Shown here: positions 1 through 12,159 of the stretch, piece after piece | How the letters are laid out: each line of letters begins with the position of its first letter | How positions within the stretch are numbered: the stretch's first letter is position 1 | Assembly: GCF_009389715.1 (NCBI RefSeq) | Contig: NC_052399.1 | Location: 27,351,146 to 27,415,145 of the forward strand | Direction: 5' to 3' | Length of the DNA stretch: 64,000 nt | DNA from: Phoenix dactylifera | Taxonomy: Eukaryota; Streptophyta; Magnoliopsida; Arecales; Arecaceae | Program-made: the position numbers and the translations under genes | Notes under the pieces: generated by a model | What the model was told of the DNA's origin: nothing | Database searches by the model: none | The model's input: the letters and a program-made list of their open reading frames with translations, nothing else

Positions 1-20
1 TTTGGCTTTTTTTTCCTCAG

Positions 21-82
21 AATGCAAGACAACGATAATACCTTGGGAAGTAGGGGAACATCCTCTAATGTCACCTCTCAAG
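21..82 (+). other. Possible internal exon of an unidentified gene entering from the left
   Basis: A pyrimidine tract ending in CAG at 19-20 precedes 62 bases that end in AAG before GTATGT at 83, so the segment has both splice signals of a plant exon. Two frames are open across it, one starting MQDNDNTLGS and the other CKTTIIPWEV. Neither is recognisable and no partner exon is evident to the right. It could be the last part of a gene beginning outside the window or a chance match. Confidence 0.22.
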
Positions 83-1700
83 GTATGTTTGTGTTTGGTG
101 TTTGAGTGGAAAAGAGAGGTATGGGGAGAAAGCTGGGGTATGGGGGTTCTATTATACTTATTCTAATTGAGCTTATCTAGTGGATTTTACAGAATGGTGG
201 CTGGATGTGCATTATGCAGCATCAATGCTTCTTTTTATTAGTGCTACTTATGATCCTAATCCTTTAGTCATTATACCATTTAAGACAATTGCACCTGGAG
301 ATACTATTCTCCTGAAGGCTGCACAGCAATAAGCAGTCTCTAAAACTCGAACGAGGTTGGGTGGTTACTAGGTTGACATGCTTTGACCCTACTTTGGAGT
401 GTTAAATTACTTACTAAGTTGGTTTAGCTCACTCTCTCTTTTTCTCTGTTTTCAAATACATAATCATGAATTATGCGGGGTTTGGAGAAGTGCATGCGTA
501 GATTTGCTTTGGGGTACCTCATAGACTTAGTTATCTTTGTTTTTTTTTATGTTTAGTTATACTTCTTGTCTATTAGCTTATTGTTTGGTCATTTGGAGAC
601 TCTTATTTGGTTTGTTTACCCATAATGTTTTGGAGCATTGCAACTCTTTGTCATCTTGCATTAACTGTTTGCCGAGGACAATTTGTTATTTAGATTATTC
701 ATTATCATATTTTTGGAGGATTGCGTAAGCTATCTTTTTCTATTGAATTTGTTGAGATTTTATTTTGTTAATCAGGTAGCTTTGCATGCTTGTGAAATTT
801 GACTTGGAGGAATGCAATGCTTGTTACACTCTTGGCTTAAGGGTGTGACACTTCATCCCCAAAAGTGCTTTGATCAAGAGAAACTACTTGGTCAATTTCA
901 AAATAGTGAGTCAAGGTACTAAGCTGCATGATCCCCCATCCATATATCTAATTTTCTATCTTTTCTATTATTACTTTAATTTGAAGAATGGTCATTGGGA
1001 AATTAGGCCTATTAGATATGAAGGAAAATACGGGGTAGGAAACCACCTATTAGATAAATGTATGATCTTCTGTGGTTCTCACTTCTTTCTCTTTTCTTTG
1101 ATTTTTTTTAATAGGACTCTAACATGAACAATTCTAATTCGTAAAGAGAAGGATAAATGGAAGATCAAGGGTAAGAAAGATAAAATCCTATCTATGTCAA
1201 CTCATGGTTCAAAGTATTGGTTTATATCATGAAAGTGAGAGAATGTTTCAATAAATTGAAGTGATTAGGTGTTGTGTTTTGAGTGGGTTTTGTTTGCATA
1301 AATCAGTATTGACATCTCTTCAGGTCATCTACCTGTGATGCATGTTTGTGTAGTGCGGGATAGTGAAAAATAATGGGTGCAACCTAATAGACCTATGGTA
1401 TTTTCTCTAACATATACCTTTTTAGTAATGTCTAAATGGATGATTGCAGAGTCTTGAAGGTTAATTGACCCTTCGATATATATTGGAAAAGAATCAGAGT
1501 AAGAAATTCAGAAAAGAGCTAGACTCCAGAAACTCTTTTGTTTGTTTTATTTATAAATGTTAATTGAAAAGTAAATATGCTTCTTTCCTTAATTTTAGTT
1601 TGAGTTTAATGAAAATCTTCTGGTTGGTTGATGACCATTATATCCAGCACAATGTTGGAATTAGGAGAGGAAAGTAAAGAAAGCTTATAACCAGATATGT
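83..1700. other. Intergenic, no recognised feature
   Basis: AT-rich sequence with only short open frames of ordinary random length. I see no family motif, RNA gene or clear repeat structure here. Confidence 0.5.
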
Positions 1701-1729
1701 AAACAAATGATGGCTTGAAAATAATATGT

Positions 1730-3420
1730 GAGGCACAGCCCATAGGCCGGCCTAACTAGACGACAGGTTTGGTCCATTGACCAGGCCGACAGATTTGGAT
1801 CGGCCTGAAACAGGTTTAGGAATAATAATTCAGGCCATATCCAATTAGCCCAAATAAAGAACAGAGTTTTGCCACAGCACGTGCCGTTGGGGAGGCCCGG
1901 GAAGCACATGCATTGCACGTGCTGTGAAGAGGTGGACTCCCGATGGGATGGGATTGGTGTTCGTCGGCATTTGATCGTATCTTTGCCCGAGTGTCATCTA
2001 CCACCGCCACGGCCAAACACATTTGGAAGTTAGGTACAATCGCAAATATCTTTTAATTAACCTACCTCCACATCTTCCTTAGTACATGGCTCTCCGATTT
2101 CGGCCGGCTAATCACAAACTTTGTTAGAAAAAGGGATGCCCTATTTCTTTTTCTTTTTTTTTAAGCTCCTAGCCCTACTTCTTCCTTTTCCGGTCATCTT
2201 CATTGCCGACACTCATTGTCGTGGCCATTATCCGATCCCTCATGTTGATTTGCGGCCGTGGCCAACGTCCCAACTATAGGATGTCATGGATATCTCAAGT
2301 GGAGGAATGAAGCCCTACTCTGCCTAATGTTTCCAAATTATTTCTCATCGTTGGTTGTTTGTTGTCACCGATCGTCGTTCACGGTGGCTCGACCATCAGT
2401 CCTCCTGCCGGCAATCACAACCGACACTCTTCCCTTCTTTTGTTGAAGAGAGAGAGAGAGAGGCTTTATTCTCTCTTTCTCTCTCTACTCTCTCTTTTCC
2501 ACTTTTCTCTATCTTGTTTCTCTCTGCTCTATTTTTCTCTTTACTATCTCTAGCATTTTGCTGGATCCCAAAAGAGAGCTCCTTCTCAATGACTTTGATC
2601 CACCTTAGTAAAGTGGTCCTAATCTCTGGCCACCTGGCAACGTATTGGCTTTCACCTTAGCCCTTGTCGAACATCTTTGGATTTGGTTACTTGATTTCAA
2701 TTCAGCTATCTGTACCCTAGTTTAACCTTGATCGGATTAAATTACCGACCGGAATGTTGGGCATTGCTGCTTCGCCAGCTCTATAAGGATGTTGGGACAA
2801 ACTTTTTATTTTTAAAGTAATCATGGCTAAATATGATAGAAATATAAATTTTGAATATTAGGCCCTTAAGGATATTTCAGAGTTAGAGGATTTGTTGGCT
2901 AGTTGTATATGCAATATAAGTAATATAATTCTTTCTCTAGATTTATTGGTAAATTGTAATTTTTTTTGGAATCAAACTACTCATGATTTATGAACCTAAT
3001 GCATAGCGTTTTATTATTGAATATGCATTTTCTAAAATATTATATGACTCATGACCAAACATGTTGATTTTGATATGGATTATGCTCAACTCTTTTCGAT
3101 ACCATATGGTTTTATGTGTTTTCTGATTTGGAATATGAAATATATTTTTAAGAAAAAGAGTATATTCAAGACATATTTGGATTTGCAGCTAAATTATATT
3201 TTGATACCATAAAAGTTGAGGTTATATGTTGGCACTTTGATACTCTGTTCGTAGAGATTATATACGTTGACACTTAGGTATGTTGCCAATGAATTCGTTA
3301 CCTTTGAAGTAATGATTATATGTTGGCACCTCGATATCTTGCTAGTGAGATTTATATATATTAATATTTTAATATTTTATCAGCAAAGGGTTAGTTATAA
3401 TCTCATTGCAGCATGAGTGT
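1730..3420 (+). mobile_element. LTR-like block of a retrotransposon family, probably a solo or decayed LTR
   Basis: The order of segments matches the better preserved LTR at 28.9-31.6 kb. It begins with a GGCC-rich stretch (GGCCGGCCT, AGGCCCGGG), then GC-rich sequence, then a CT/GA-rich tract (about 2440-2560), then AT-rich sequence ending in short degenerate direct repeats built on ATATGTTGGCAC (about 3215-3350). Two inverted 12-bp arms with G-box cores lie at 1873-1884 and 1915-1926. No primer-binding site or coding remnant follows, so it may be a solo LTR. Boundaries are approximate. Confidence 0.4.
1873..1926. promoter_or_regulatory. Perfect 12-bp inverted arms, each with a G-box (CACGTG)
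   Basis: CACAGCACGTGC at 1873-1884 and its exact reverse complement GCACGTGCTGTG at 1915-1926, separated by 30 bases. CACGTG is the core bound by plant bZIP and bHLH factors. It lies in the GC-rich 5' part of an LTR-like block, where retrotransposon promoter elements are expected. Confidence 0.45.
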
Positions 3421-4654
3421 GGCTCGCTAGTTTACCATTACATCTTCTAACCTCGACAAGTGGGTACTGCTTACTGCAAAATTTCCATTTTTCTTTCACC
3501 ACAGCTAGTGCAATAGGGCACAGAGAAGGGGAAAAAAATACCAAGAACCAAAGACCAGGGATCATTGCTAAAATTTCTCACGTTTCAATACAAAATAAAC
3601 ATAAAACATAAAGGAAATCTATAGTATAAAAACCTGTCAACCGATTTATGGCAAGAACTTGATGTGGCATCCCTAAAAACACATTACCATAGAAATGCAC
3701 AAGCCGCACGCACAATAATCCACTGCCCCACAAAACTAACAAAAAATAAGTTGCTCGATAAAAGCTCTCAAATATAAGGACCTCTATGGAATGCAATCAA
3801 CGGATCAAAAGAACAAGTAAAAGATAAGCCAGGGAACCAATAAAAGGCCCCAACATAAGCATGAAAAGCCTCTACTACTGTGCATCAATAAGACTTCTAA
3901 AAACACAATAGAAAACCAAAATTCCAGTGATGCTAGACCTATCAATCTAAGCTAAGGATAGGCGGAACAAAACTGAAACGCCAACAAGCCCAAAATGATG
4001 CAACCTGTTCAATCTAGAAAGCAAGTAAGGCTACACCAACAAATGAAAGCATAGTCCAAAACCAGCACTTGTACACAGACCAACCGCAGTATCATCTCAA
4101 AGAGAAAGAAGAACCAAGCGATGCCATGAATCTCCAGGAAAATACTAAGAACAGATGAACAAACTTGTTTTCTTCTCCAGGAAGATTAAATGATTGTTTT
4201 TAAAAAAATTCCCTGCTATGATGTTAATGCTGGAAAATGCTCATTTAAGGAGTTTTCTTCTCACTTTTTATCTGGATGATAGTGTAGAGTTCATGAGCGA
4301 AGTCTCAATTTCAGGCAGGTGGTGATTTATGAACCCATTTGAATTAACATGGACTCTTAAGTGCAGCCCATCTTTTGTCAACTTCTGTATGTGGGTAGAC
4401 CACTGACAAAGTTGTTATCAAAGTACAAATTTATGGGCTACATCTTAAAGCTCATTTTGGGGTGGGTCTCAACAGTCACAAGTTGCATGCTGTAAGAATG
4501 GAAGTTTCAAACTTATGGGCCTTCAGCTTTGGGACCTATTGATAATCTAATAGCCTTGTAAGGCCTGTTTTAATTCTTAATTATGCAGGGTTTACATGAG
4601 ACCTCATAGATATGTGAACTCTCTTGAGAAATTATATATATAGTGTGTAGAGGG

Positions 4655-4677
4655 GTGTGTGTGTGTGTGTGTGTGTG
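4655..4677. repeat. (GT)n microsatellite
   Basis: Uninterrupted GT dinucleotides, about 11 units, in intergenic DNA. Confidence 0.9.
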
Positions 4678-7008
4678 GTTGTGGAAAACTAGATGGATTT
4701 ATTCTTAATCATCATTTGCAGAACACTATGCTGTATGTCTTAACAATAGAAGTCTAATCCATAATAGGAGGGTTTTTTTTGAGGAAAATCCAAAATAGGA
4801 GTTGAAGATTCTAGTTTTTGAAGATCACTATCTAGAATGGCCTGTGGAAGAGTGGATTTGGCAATAACTCACTAACTGGATTGGCTTGGCCCAGGGTTTT
4901 AAACGGTTATGCTGGGCTTTGGGCTCAAAAGTCCCAAGCTGACTCCCAGTTGCTACTTGCTCGGGTTAAGGTTGGACATGAACCTAACCCTCACCTAACC
5001 TATCTAAACTCATAAGTTATAATTTATGAATTTATAGTTATATTTACGTTTCGTATTCAGAGTATGTATGCTTTTTTATTTTACTATAATTATTGAGTTG
5101 CACAATTGTGTAAATGCATCAAACTACAACAATAAACTAAATACTAACTTAAAAATGTTTAGAATCATTCCAAATTAAAATTACCAAAATAATCCAACTA
5201 GGTTTGATTTATTTAACCGATTTAGCCCCCCAGAGACTAGCCCAGCCAAACTGAAATTTAGTTATAAGATTGGATTGCGTTGGGTTGAATCAAAGAAACC
5301 TCAACCGATAATAGGTCAGCAGACATGGAAAATATAGAGATTGAATTGGGTTAATGGTCCGGTCAAATTTAGCCCTCCGCCTAACCCAACCTGCTCAAAT
5401 TACAGCTCTAGCTAAAGCAAACAAAATTTTATAAAAAATTCTAAATTTATCTAGGTTTGATTTTGGGAACCTAGCTATGATCCTTAATTTCTCAGGATCA
5501 TAACTTTCTTTGATGAAATTTATAAAGATTATTTGACTACATACCCTTCTAAATATTCGAAATTATATGAATACTCTTACAAAATTTATGTTTGCATGTA
5601 TACTCTTCTCTTTCTTTTTTCGCTGAATGTATATATACCATGCAATGCGGTTAAAAAATAAAAGGTTTAAAATTAAAATGACTAAAATATTCTTAACGGA
5701 TAGACGTGCAGAAAGAAAAATTTACAATGATATATATATAAATAGTATTTCTACAATTTCATATATTTTTAGAAGGGTATATGCTCCAAAAATTTAAAGT
5801 TGGAATACTTTGGAATTCTTTTTAATCCTCTGCTGTTGAGTTGATTTAGTTATGTTCTCTTATAATGTTGAGAGAACATTTGGACAAGGTCTTCTCCGTC
5901 TTCCATTGGTTTCTTGGTGTGAAATCCGCAAAAAAATCCAAGAAACTCAATTTGGAAACCCAATCGAGTGGGATTGACACAAAGCATCGCTTTGAGGGTC
6001 GTAGAAACTCTCAACTCCATCGACAGATATATAACTATCCGATCCATATCTAAATATTCGATTTTATTTGTAACCTTATTTAATAAATGACCATATTAAC
6101 ATGCTTATTAACTTAATTTATTATTCACTTTGTAATATCTTTGATTCTGTAGTCATAAAATTTAATTATCGGTTTATATCGTATTTATATCTATACTTTC
6201 GGTATCCAATCTATATCTGTATCCGTTTAAAACAAATATGGATATGAATTTTTATATCCGACTAATATCCATATCTATATCTGTATTTATCAAACAAAAC
6301 AAATATGAATATGGATATGCTAGTATTTGATCTATATCCGATTTGATTTCAACCCTACTTGTATGTCCAATATGACAAAATATTATTATCCACCTCTAAT
6401 GAGGATAAAAAGATAATTTAATCATAAACTAGCTGTTTCTTGTTTCCAATGAATGCTATGATCATTGGACAGTCCAATCTATATTGGGGAATATTAGATC
6501 CAGTGAGATTTTCTTGCCATGAAAGAACTATCATTTTTGAGAAAATAGAAAGAAATTTTTTGTTCCCTCATGGTTCTTTTTCACCTCGAGATTACTTTCT
6601 AAGGGGAGATTTGATAAATAACAATGGTTCAGATTAATCCATGCATGCAAATTTGAAAGATTGATCTTAGCCTTTTTATTATAAATTTGAGAGGGACTCT
6701 TTTTGATCTTTCACCTGTACAAGATGAGAAGATCTTCTTTTATCACATTTTTGATCTATACGTTAAGATGATGCCTGAGTGACAAAAACAGAAAGTTGGG
6801 AAGTCGTAGCTTTTCATGGACATGACCATGAAGTCATTGTTTTGTCCATGAGATATTGTTTAAGAGATCTATACGTTAAGATGATGCCTGAGTGACAAAT
6901 CCTAGTAACTTTTCTCTCTGAGTCCTTAAAATACAAAGTCGCTTTTGGAAGTCCATGCCAAAATTCTAAGAAAAGAATCTTAATATAAAAATAATAACGG
7001 AATAGTTA

Positions 7009-7115
7009 GATGGCCAACAACTAGTTCAGATTGTTGGCTCCCATCTCTCCATAGTAGAGGTCCTAGGTTGAATCTCAGCTGGTGACAAATATTACCGTAT
7101 TTCTAAAAATAATAA
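7009..7115 (+). repeat. Possible tRNA-derived SINE-like unit
   Basis: The segment contains CCTAGGTTGAATCTCAGC, which resembles a pol III B box (GGTTCGAATCC) with changes, and ends in an AT-rich tail of AATAATAATAATAAAA. An A box is not clear. Low confidence without comparison to other copies. Confidence 0.25.
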
Positions 7116-7466
7116 TAATAAAAGCTAAATCTTCAGAACAAGAGACTTATGGACGCTTACAATAGACATTCTATGCCGAATATCATTTAGGTCACTTTTT
7201 AGACTAAAAGTCGGGCCAATGGAGGGATTAAAAGCTAGTACAAGTCCCAAAACCAGTCTCTCCTAAGGGTTGATTCTAGGAAAAAATAAGCACCGGAGAC
7301 TTGAATCAAGATAAAGTTGTTGCAAAGAAGTTGTCGTAATAAATGCTTGTCTCTTATAACCTCTAACAACATCACTTTATCACTTTGTGACATCCTACAA
7401 AAATATTGATTTCATATGGAGACTGGTGAACTTGTGTAGATACCTCCAACTCCAAAATGCTTATTA

Positions 7467-7478
7467 CGGTATCATAGC
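7467..7478 (+). other. Primer-binding site of the copia element
   Basis: CGGTATCATAGC lies directly after the 5' LTR repeat and matches the complement of the initiator tRNA-Met 3' end at 10 of 12 positions. It sets the element's orientation as +. Confidence 0.6.
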
Positions 7479-7639
7479 TCGGGTTTGCAGGAGATTATGA
7501 CCTCGAAATCCTCTAACTCCATGTAATGGGGTTGTTAAGCCTGATATATATTTTGACCTTTCAGTTTAAGTTTATGAAGTCTCATCAATTGGTTACCACC
7601 ATTCCGTTGTGGCCATTAAGGAACATCGGCATCTTATGA

Positions 7640-8690
7640 TGACAAGCTCACATGATGGTACTCACAAACCGAAAACTTGCCTTGCCACCGAACATCCATA
7701 TCAAGTCATTATTACATGGTCTTAAAACCATTAATGCCAGGGGAGCCCACTTCACACAATGTCGCATGTAAATATGCCAAATGGCGAGCCACCATGACTG
7801 CTGAATTCAATGCTTTGCTAAAAAATGGAACATGGTCTCCTGTTCTTCCACCCTTAAGAGGAATGCAGTGGGCTTTAAATGGATTCACCAAGAAAACAAA
7901 CTTCAGATGGAAGTATTGAGAGATATAAAACACGATAGTATCCAAGGGAAAGCATCAGCAGTTTGGTCGAGATTTTGATGAAGCATTCAGTCCAGTTGTT
8001 AAACCATGGACCATCAAAACGACTCTTTAAGTAGTTGTATCTTTCAGCTGGCAATGAAGCGATTAGACATTGGAAACACCATTTTGCATTGCTGCCTGCA
8101 CAAGGAAGTCTATATGGCTCAGCCACCAGACCTAGTTCATCTTGATCATGCATCATATATTTGCAAGCTTCAAGGCCATTTATCACCTTAAGGAACTTCC
8201 ACATGCATGATTTCACAACTTCAGCAACCATTTATTTTATCTTTGTTTTCAATGCGGTCATGCTCATTCCTCCATGTTCATTCGATGAACTAAATCCTCT
8301 ATCGTTGTACCACTCGTGTACATGGTTGGCATCATTACAATTGGAAGCCAAAGCCAGCATATTGATTCCATGATCAATGCTTTGATTTCTCCTTTTGATT
8401 TGAAAAATTTAGGCAGTCTTCATCATTTCCTTAGCATGCAAGCTACTCCCACTTGGCAATCTCGCTAAGATGGCGTTCTACTGCTGGATGCAACTAAATA
8501 TAGAACTCTAGTTGGGTCTGGTCAATAGCTTACCATAACAAGGCCTGATTTAGTTTATGTCGTCAATTAGGTTTGTCAATTTATGCATTCTCCACGCTCA
8601 ACTCATTATAAAACTGCAAAACATATTTTGAGATATATAGGGAGTGCTATTGATACTATGGTTTGCACATTCGAGAATCTAATACTTTTT
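7640..8690 (+). pseudogene. Ty1/copia polyprotein remnant (reverse transcriptase and start of RNase H)
   Basis: Copia reverse transcriptase would copy the element RNA into DNA. The open frame at 7677-7919 contains KWRATMTAEFNALLKNGTWS, the typical start of the copia RT domain. Further copia blocks appear in shifting frames: FDEAFSPVVKPWTIKT near 7975-8025, EVYMAQPPDLVHLDHASYIC near 8105-8165, and a YRTLVGS...ITRPDLVYVVNQ...CQFMHSPRS...KTAKHILRYIGSAID region near 8500-8660. Stops and frameshifts break the frame several times (for example the stop ending at 7919), so this is a pseudogene. The YVDD catalytic block is not recognisable. Confidence 0.8.
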
Positions 8691-8702
8691 GTTTAGCTCT
8701 TG

Positions 8703-8912
8703 CTAAATCAGAATTAAAGATGGAAAACCCTGCTTCCTTATTACGCGGCTAAACCACTTAATTTTGCTCAAAGATAGAATTTCTGGTACTTGTGTTGAAG
8801 GCGTCGCCAATCGAGACATGATCTCAGCAAGTTGGGCTATCTTCTTCTCTAGTTGTGTGAGGTGTTCTATCATCTCATCATCCGTCGAGGTAGAAATAGC
8901 GGTCATACTCAT
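8703..8912 (-). pseudogene. Gag-like N-terminal fragment of the nested small LTR element
   Basis: The 69-residue frame starts MSMTAISTSTDDEMIEHLTQ and continues LEKKIAQLAEIMSRL, a short amphipathic helix of the kind found at the start of plant LTR-element gag proteins. It begins about 120 bases downstream of the primer-binding site on the same strand. The related internal region at 41690-41960 has the same layout but is more damaged. No capsid or zinc-knuckle motif is present, so function is not supported. Confidence 0.4.
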
Positions 8913-9630
8913 TTTTATCTTTTAATGACTTCAAGCACGGATAGCCCTTCTTCTAACTGCTTGTATTGCTCACACGTGTGGACCATGAACAAGGACCTCC
9001 ATAGATATAGAGAACCAAAGTTCTCATACCAATTTTATCCGATCGGAGAGAAGGAAGATTTTTTTCAACCCACTCAACTCAAATCTTTCAGAAGATAACT
9101 AGAAAAAGATATAAAAATTTCAAAAGTAGAACTTTAAGTCTCCTTTTCTTTCATTAATCATCCTAAAAAAAATGAGGTACGTAGCCTCTATTTATAATGG
9201 TGAGGTCCATCCCTATAATTTGGGTCGGATTCTTCTTTTTAATCCTAATTGGACTCCTTTTTTTTCTAAAATAGACATATGTAATAGAAATCTTATAGAA
9301 AAAGCTAAAAATTTGAAGGAAGTACATCTTGACTTATACATCATCTTCACCTTCTATCACTTCGTTTGATTCTTCTCGGATAAAGAGCTACACTAAATCA
9401 AAGTCTTACATGAAAAAAACTTTCAATTTGATCGACCTATTTTAGACCCCAAATACCGATTCAACCTCCTAAAAGATTGGCCCAAGTTGTAAATCTCGAA
9501 AAGATATCTAATTTCAAAAATAAAAAATCTCAATCGAGCATCGTATGACAAAATTTATGGCCTCTTAAAATTTGGCCAACGATTTGGCTTCTCGATACAG
9601 TAGATCTCGCTCCTAAATTCCGTCCAACCC

Positions 9631-9880
9631 TACTCGTAGTGACCAAAGCATTCCGCATCTAATCTAGTGATGTTTCTGAATACTCGTAGTAGCCAAAGTG
9701 TTCCACATCGAGTCTGATAATCCTTCTGAATACTCGTAGTGGTCAAACTATTCCACATTGAGTTTGATGATCCTCCTAAATACTCGTAGTAGCTAAAGTG
9801 ATCCACATCAAGTTTGGTGATCTTTCTGAATACTCGTAGTAACTAAACTGGTCCACATTGACTACGGTGATCTTTCTAGA
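9631..9880. repeat. Five-copy tandem repeat, 50-bp unit, inside an LTR
   Basis: TACTCGTAGT recurs at exactly 9631, 9681, 9731, 9781 and 9831. Each unit continues with a (C/T)CAAA or CTAAA word, CCACAT, and ends near TTCTGAA. The two related LTRs at 41 and 42 kb have this segment only once, so it is a local expansion. Confidence 0.9.
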
Positions 9881-10559
9881 TCAGATGCTTATAAGGTTGG
9901 AGATCTTTGTGATTGTTGACGTATAAAATGATGTGTTATTTTCCTTGGTTGCTAAATTATATATTGATCTGCTAAAAATCAATCTACAGTCTCTTAGTCC
10001 TGCACCAAAGTAGAATATAGTCCTTTTTCATCCACAACTTGTGATGTTCGATGGCCTTCATTTATCTCAGAAGAATTGGCCACCTGAAGCAAGATAAAAG
10101 TTGTCGTAACAACCACTTACCTCTTGGAATCTCTAACACCACCACCTTATCATCCTATAATAGTATTGATTATAAACACATAAGAGTCTTGTAAACTTTA
10201 GTAGGGACCTTCAATTCCAAAATACTTAGTAGTTCCAACTTGAGAAACCTTGATTGAAGGCAATGATAAAGTAGCTAAATGTTATGACTGTCATACTATA
10301 AATTAAATCAGGTGAAACAATTCTATAAAACCAACCGAGGCCAGAATCCGTTGAAACCCATAATTAAGATAATCTAGTCCCACCAAATCACCAATAAACT
10401 AGCTCGTATTCAGGAGTGAAACGGATATATGTTAGCGTGTTCAAAGAAACATAAGTTCAAGGGCAAGAAATTAAGTAAGATAATAGCCCTCAGTTCATCC
10501 TAAGAAATGAATGCCATGTGAAAATCATGCATGTTTAGAAGATTATGAAACCAATATGG

Positions 10560-11160
10560 ATAATTGAGAGCTTTGGTTCTAAAGGAGCCGATGAGCTTGG
10601 AAGGCAAAGCATACAACTTCTCTAGTAATGGAAGAGGAGAGAGAAAGAAAGAGAGAAGAGAGAGAAGAGGGAGAGCCCTCTTCCTCTTCCTCCAAAACAA
10701 GGGAGACCTCCTCTCCCTCTCCTTCTCTAGTAATGGAAGTCCGGTGGATGGTGAAGAGAGGGCATTGTCTGACGGCGGCAACTGCAGCGAGCCCCGGTAA
10801 CGGCATGACGGTGGTCGGCAAACCAAGAAAACAAACGACAAAACGGGGCCAAAGTAGATCAGTGGCTAGAAGATCAGAAAAAAGGGGACAAGAAGATCTT
10901 AGGTTCCTTACGTAAGTCGAGCGAGGCCAAAGGATGATCCAGTGATCCTTTTCCGTCGAAAAATCTAAGAAATATCACTGCAAAAATGCTTGATAATCGG
11001 TGGTGATCACTCGTAGCTCCTGTGGTGGAGTCCTCAGGAGGAGGAGGGAAGGAAGAAGACTCCCAAAACGGAGTCTTCTTTCCCCGCCCCTCATGTGCAA
11101 TGCAGGCACGAGCACAACGAGCCCGGGCCTCTTCAGGCCGGCCCATTAGCCCACTGGGCT
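10560..11160 (-). mobile_element. LTR fragment of the GGCC/CT-rich retrotransposon family
   Basis: On the minus strand it begins GGGCCGGCCTGAAGAGGCCCGGGC, then contains a GCATTGCACATG segment and GC-rich sequence, then a CT-rich tract (complement of 10625-10740). This is the same order as the LTR-like blocks at 1.7 and 28.9 kb. Long open frames on both strands here come from the purine-rich composition and are not coding. Confidence 0.4.
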
Positions 11161-12110
11161 ACCACATTATCATTTGTAAGGAAGAAGCATAAATGATGAC
11201 TGAGGCATTTTGGTCAATTTATTGGGCATTTCATAACTTTTATTTATTCTTCTCTAGGCAATTAGATTCTAGCCAGCATAAAAGAAGATTGCTTGCATTC
11301 GCATACATAATTAACTAAAGTTTAGAGGAAACCTAGGGATAATTACAATTTAAATTATATTATGAACTTTGCAAACTTGAGCCATACAAGTTTTTCTTTT
11401 TTTCTTTGTCTTTTCGACTAGAAGGGGACAAAGGAAGTGTCCACCGGATTTCATTCTATGTCAAATTTTGCAAAATGTCACACGACTCTCATTGATGCGA
11501 CAAACACAACGGGCACTTCTTTGATCATCGACAATTAAATCTAGGTCACTATATATAGAGAGCCCCCTGTTACACAAAAATTTCTATTTTGAACATAAAC
11601 CACTATATAATATACTCATTTTTTTTACATTGAAATACACGATGATTCTAGCATTTACTCCAAAAACTCAAAGATAACTAAAATGTTTAATGATTATTTT
11701 AATAGATGCATAATACTTACAAATTAGTTTCTAATATTTCTTTGTAATATTTGTGTATTTTGCTCACCTCTAGCTAAAATGTCAATGCCCAATGGATATT
11801 CTAGTTCTACTAGATTTATACAAACTTTGAGGAAATATTAGATTTATAATGTTTTTAGCTGGTCTAAATAGAGGAACAACCTCTACATATCCTGAAGCCT
11901 GATTGACTTGCAAAGTATGTGGTCCATATACATGATAGACATCTATCCTAAACCTGAAGTCATAAGTATGCTGCCCATTCGGTTCGACTTGTCCAAAACC
12001 TCCAAGACGCAACCCTTTGCACCCACAGAGCCATCAAAGGAGAGAGACGTCCCTCAAGAGGACACCGTCCTTTCCTTTCACCTCGTGACAAGGGTGAGTA
12101 AGCTAGCGAG

Positions 12111-12159
<49 letters not shown>

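Larger units (their letters stand above)
3421..7290. other. Gene-poor AT-rich intergenic DNA with simple and degenerate repeats
   Basis: No coding region is supported. Contents: a (GT)n run at about 4655-4677; a stretch at about 4870-5410 dense in GGTTGGGTT-like and AACCCAACC-like words, a common degenerate plant repeat; and at about 6010-6360 many copies of ATATCC/GGATAT words on both strands (for example ATATCCGACTAATATCC). The last two look like degraded non-coding repeats rather than genes. Confidence 0.5.
8692..9883 (-). mobile_element. Partial small LTR element (one LTR plus gag start), nested in the copia element
   Basis: On the minus strand an LTR runs from 9883 to about 9036, followed by TTGGTATGAG (degraded primer-binding site near 9026-9035) and a gag-like open frame. 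The same order occurs twice more at 40963-42705, which confirms the family. The left-hand LTR is missing here, so the copy is truncated at about 8692. This LTR is about 848 bp, against 677 and 636 bp in the other two copies, because it carries a five-unit 50-bp tandem repeat. Confidence 0.65.
7290..10235 (+). mobile_element. Decayed Ty1/copia LTR retrotransposon with a second element inserted
   Basis: Direct repeats flank the region: about 7296-7466 (AGTTGTCGTAATAAATGC...CTCCAAAATGCTTA) and about 10080-10230 (AGTTGTCGTAACAACCAC...TTCCAAAATACTTA) are clearly related and read as the 5' and 3' LTR ends. Directly after the left repeat, 7467-7478 reads CGGTATCATAGC, two changes from the initiator-tRNA-Met primer-binding site TGGTATCAGAGC. 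Decayed copia pol follows at about 7640-8690. From about 8692 to 9883 the element is interrupted by part of another LTR element in the opposite orientation. The outer edge of the 5' LTR is not resolved. Confidence 0.7.

Noticed and set aside
9631-9880. CRISPR-like regular repeat
   Set aside because: Contiguous 50-bp units without unique spacers, located inside an LTR in a plant genome.
10500-11146. Several overlapping long open frames on both strands, rich in Glu/Arg or Ser/Leu
   Set aside because: They arise from a purine-rich/CT-rich LTR tract; no domain, no splice pattern and the frames are mutually antisense.
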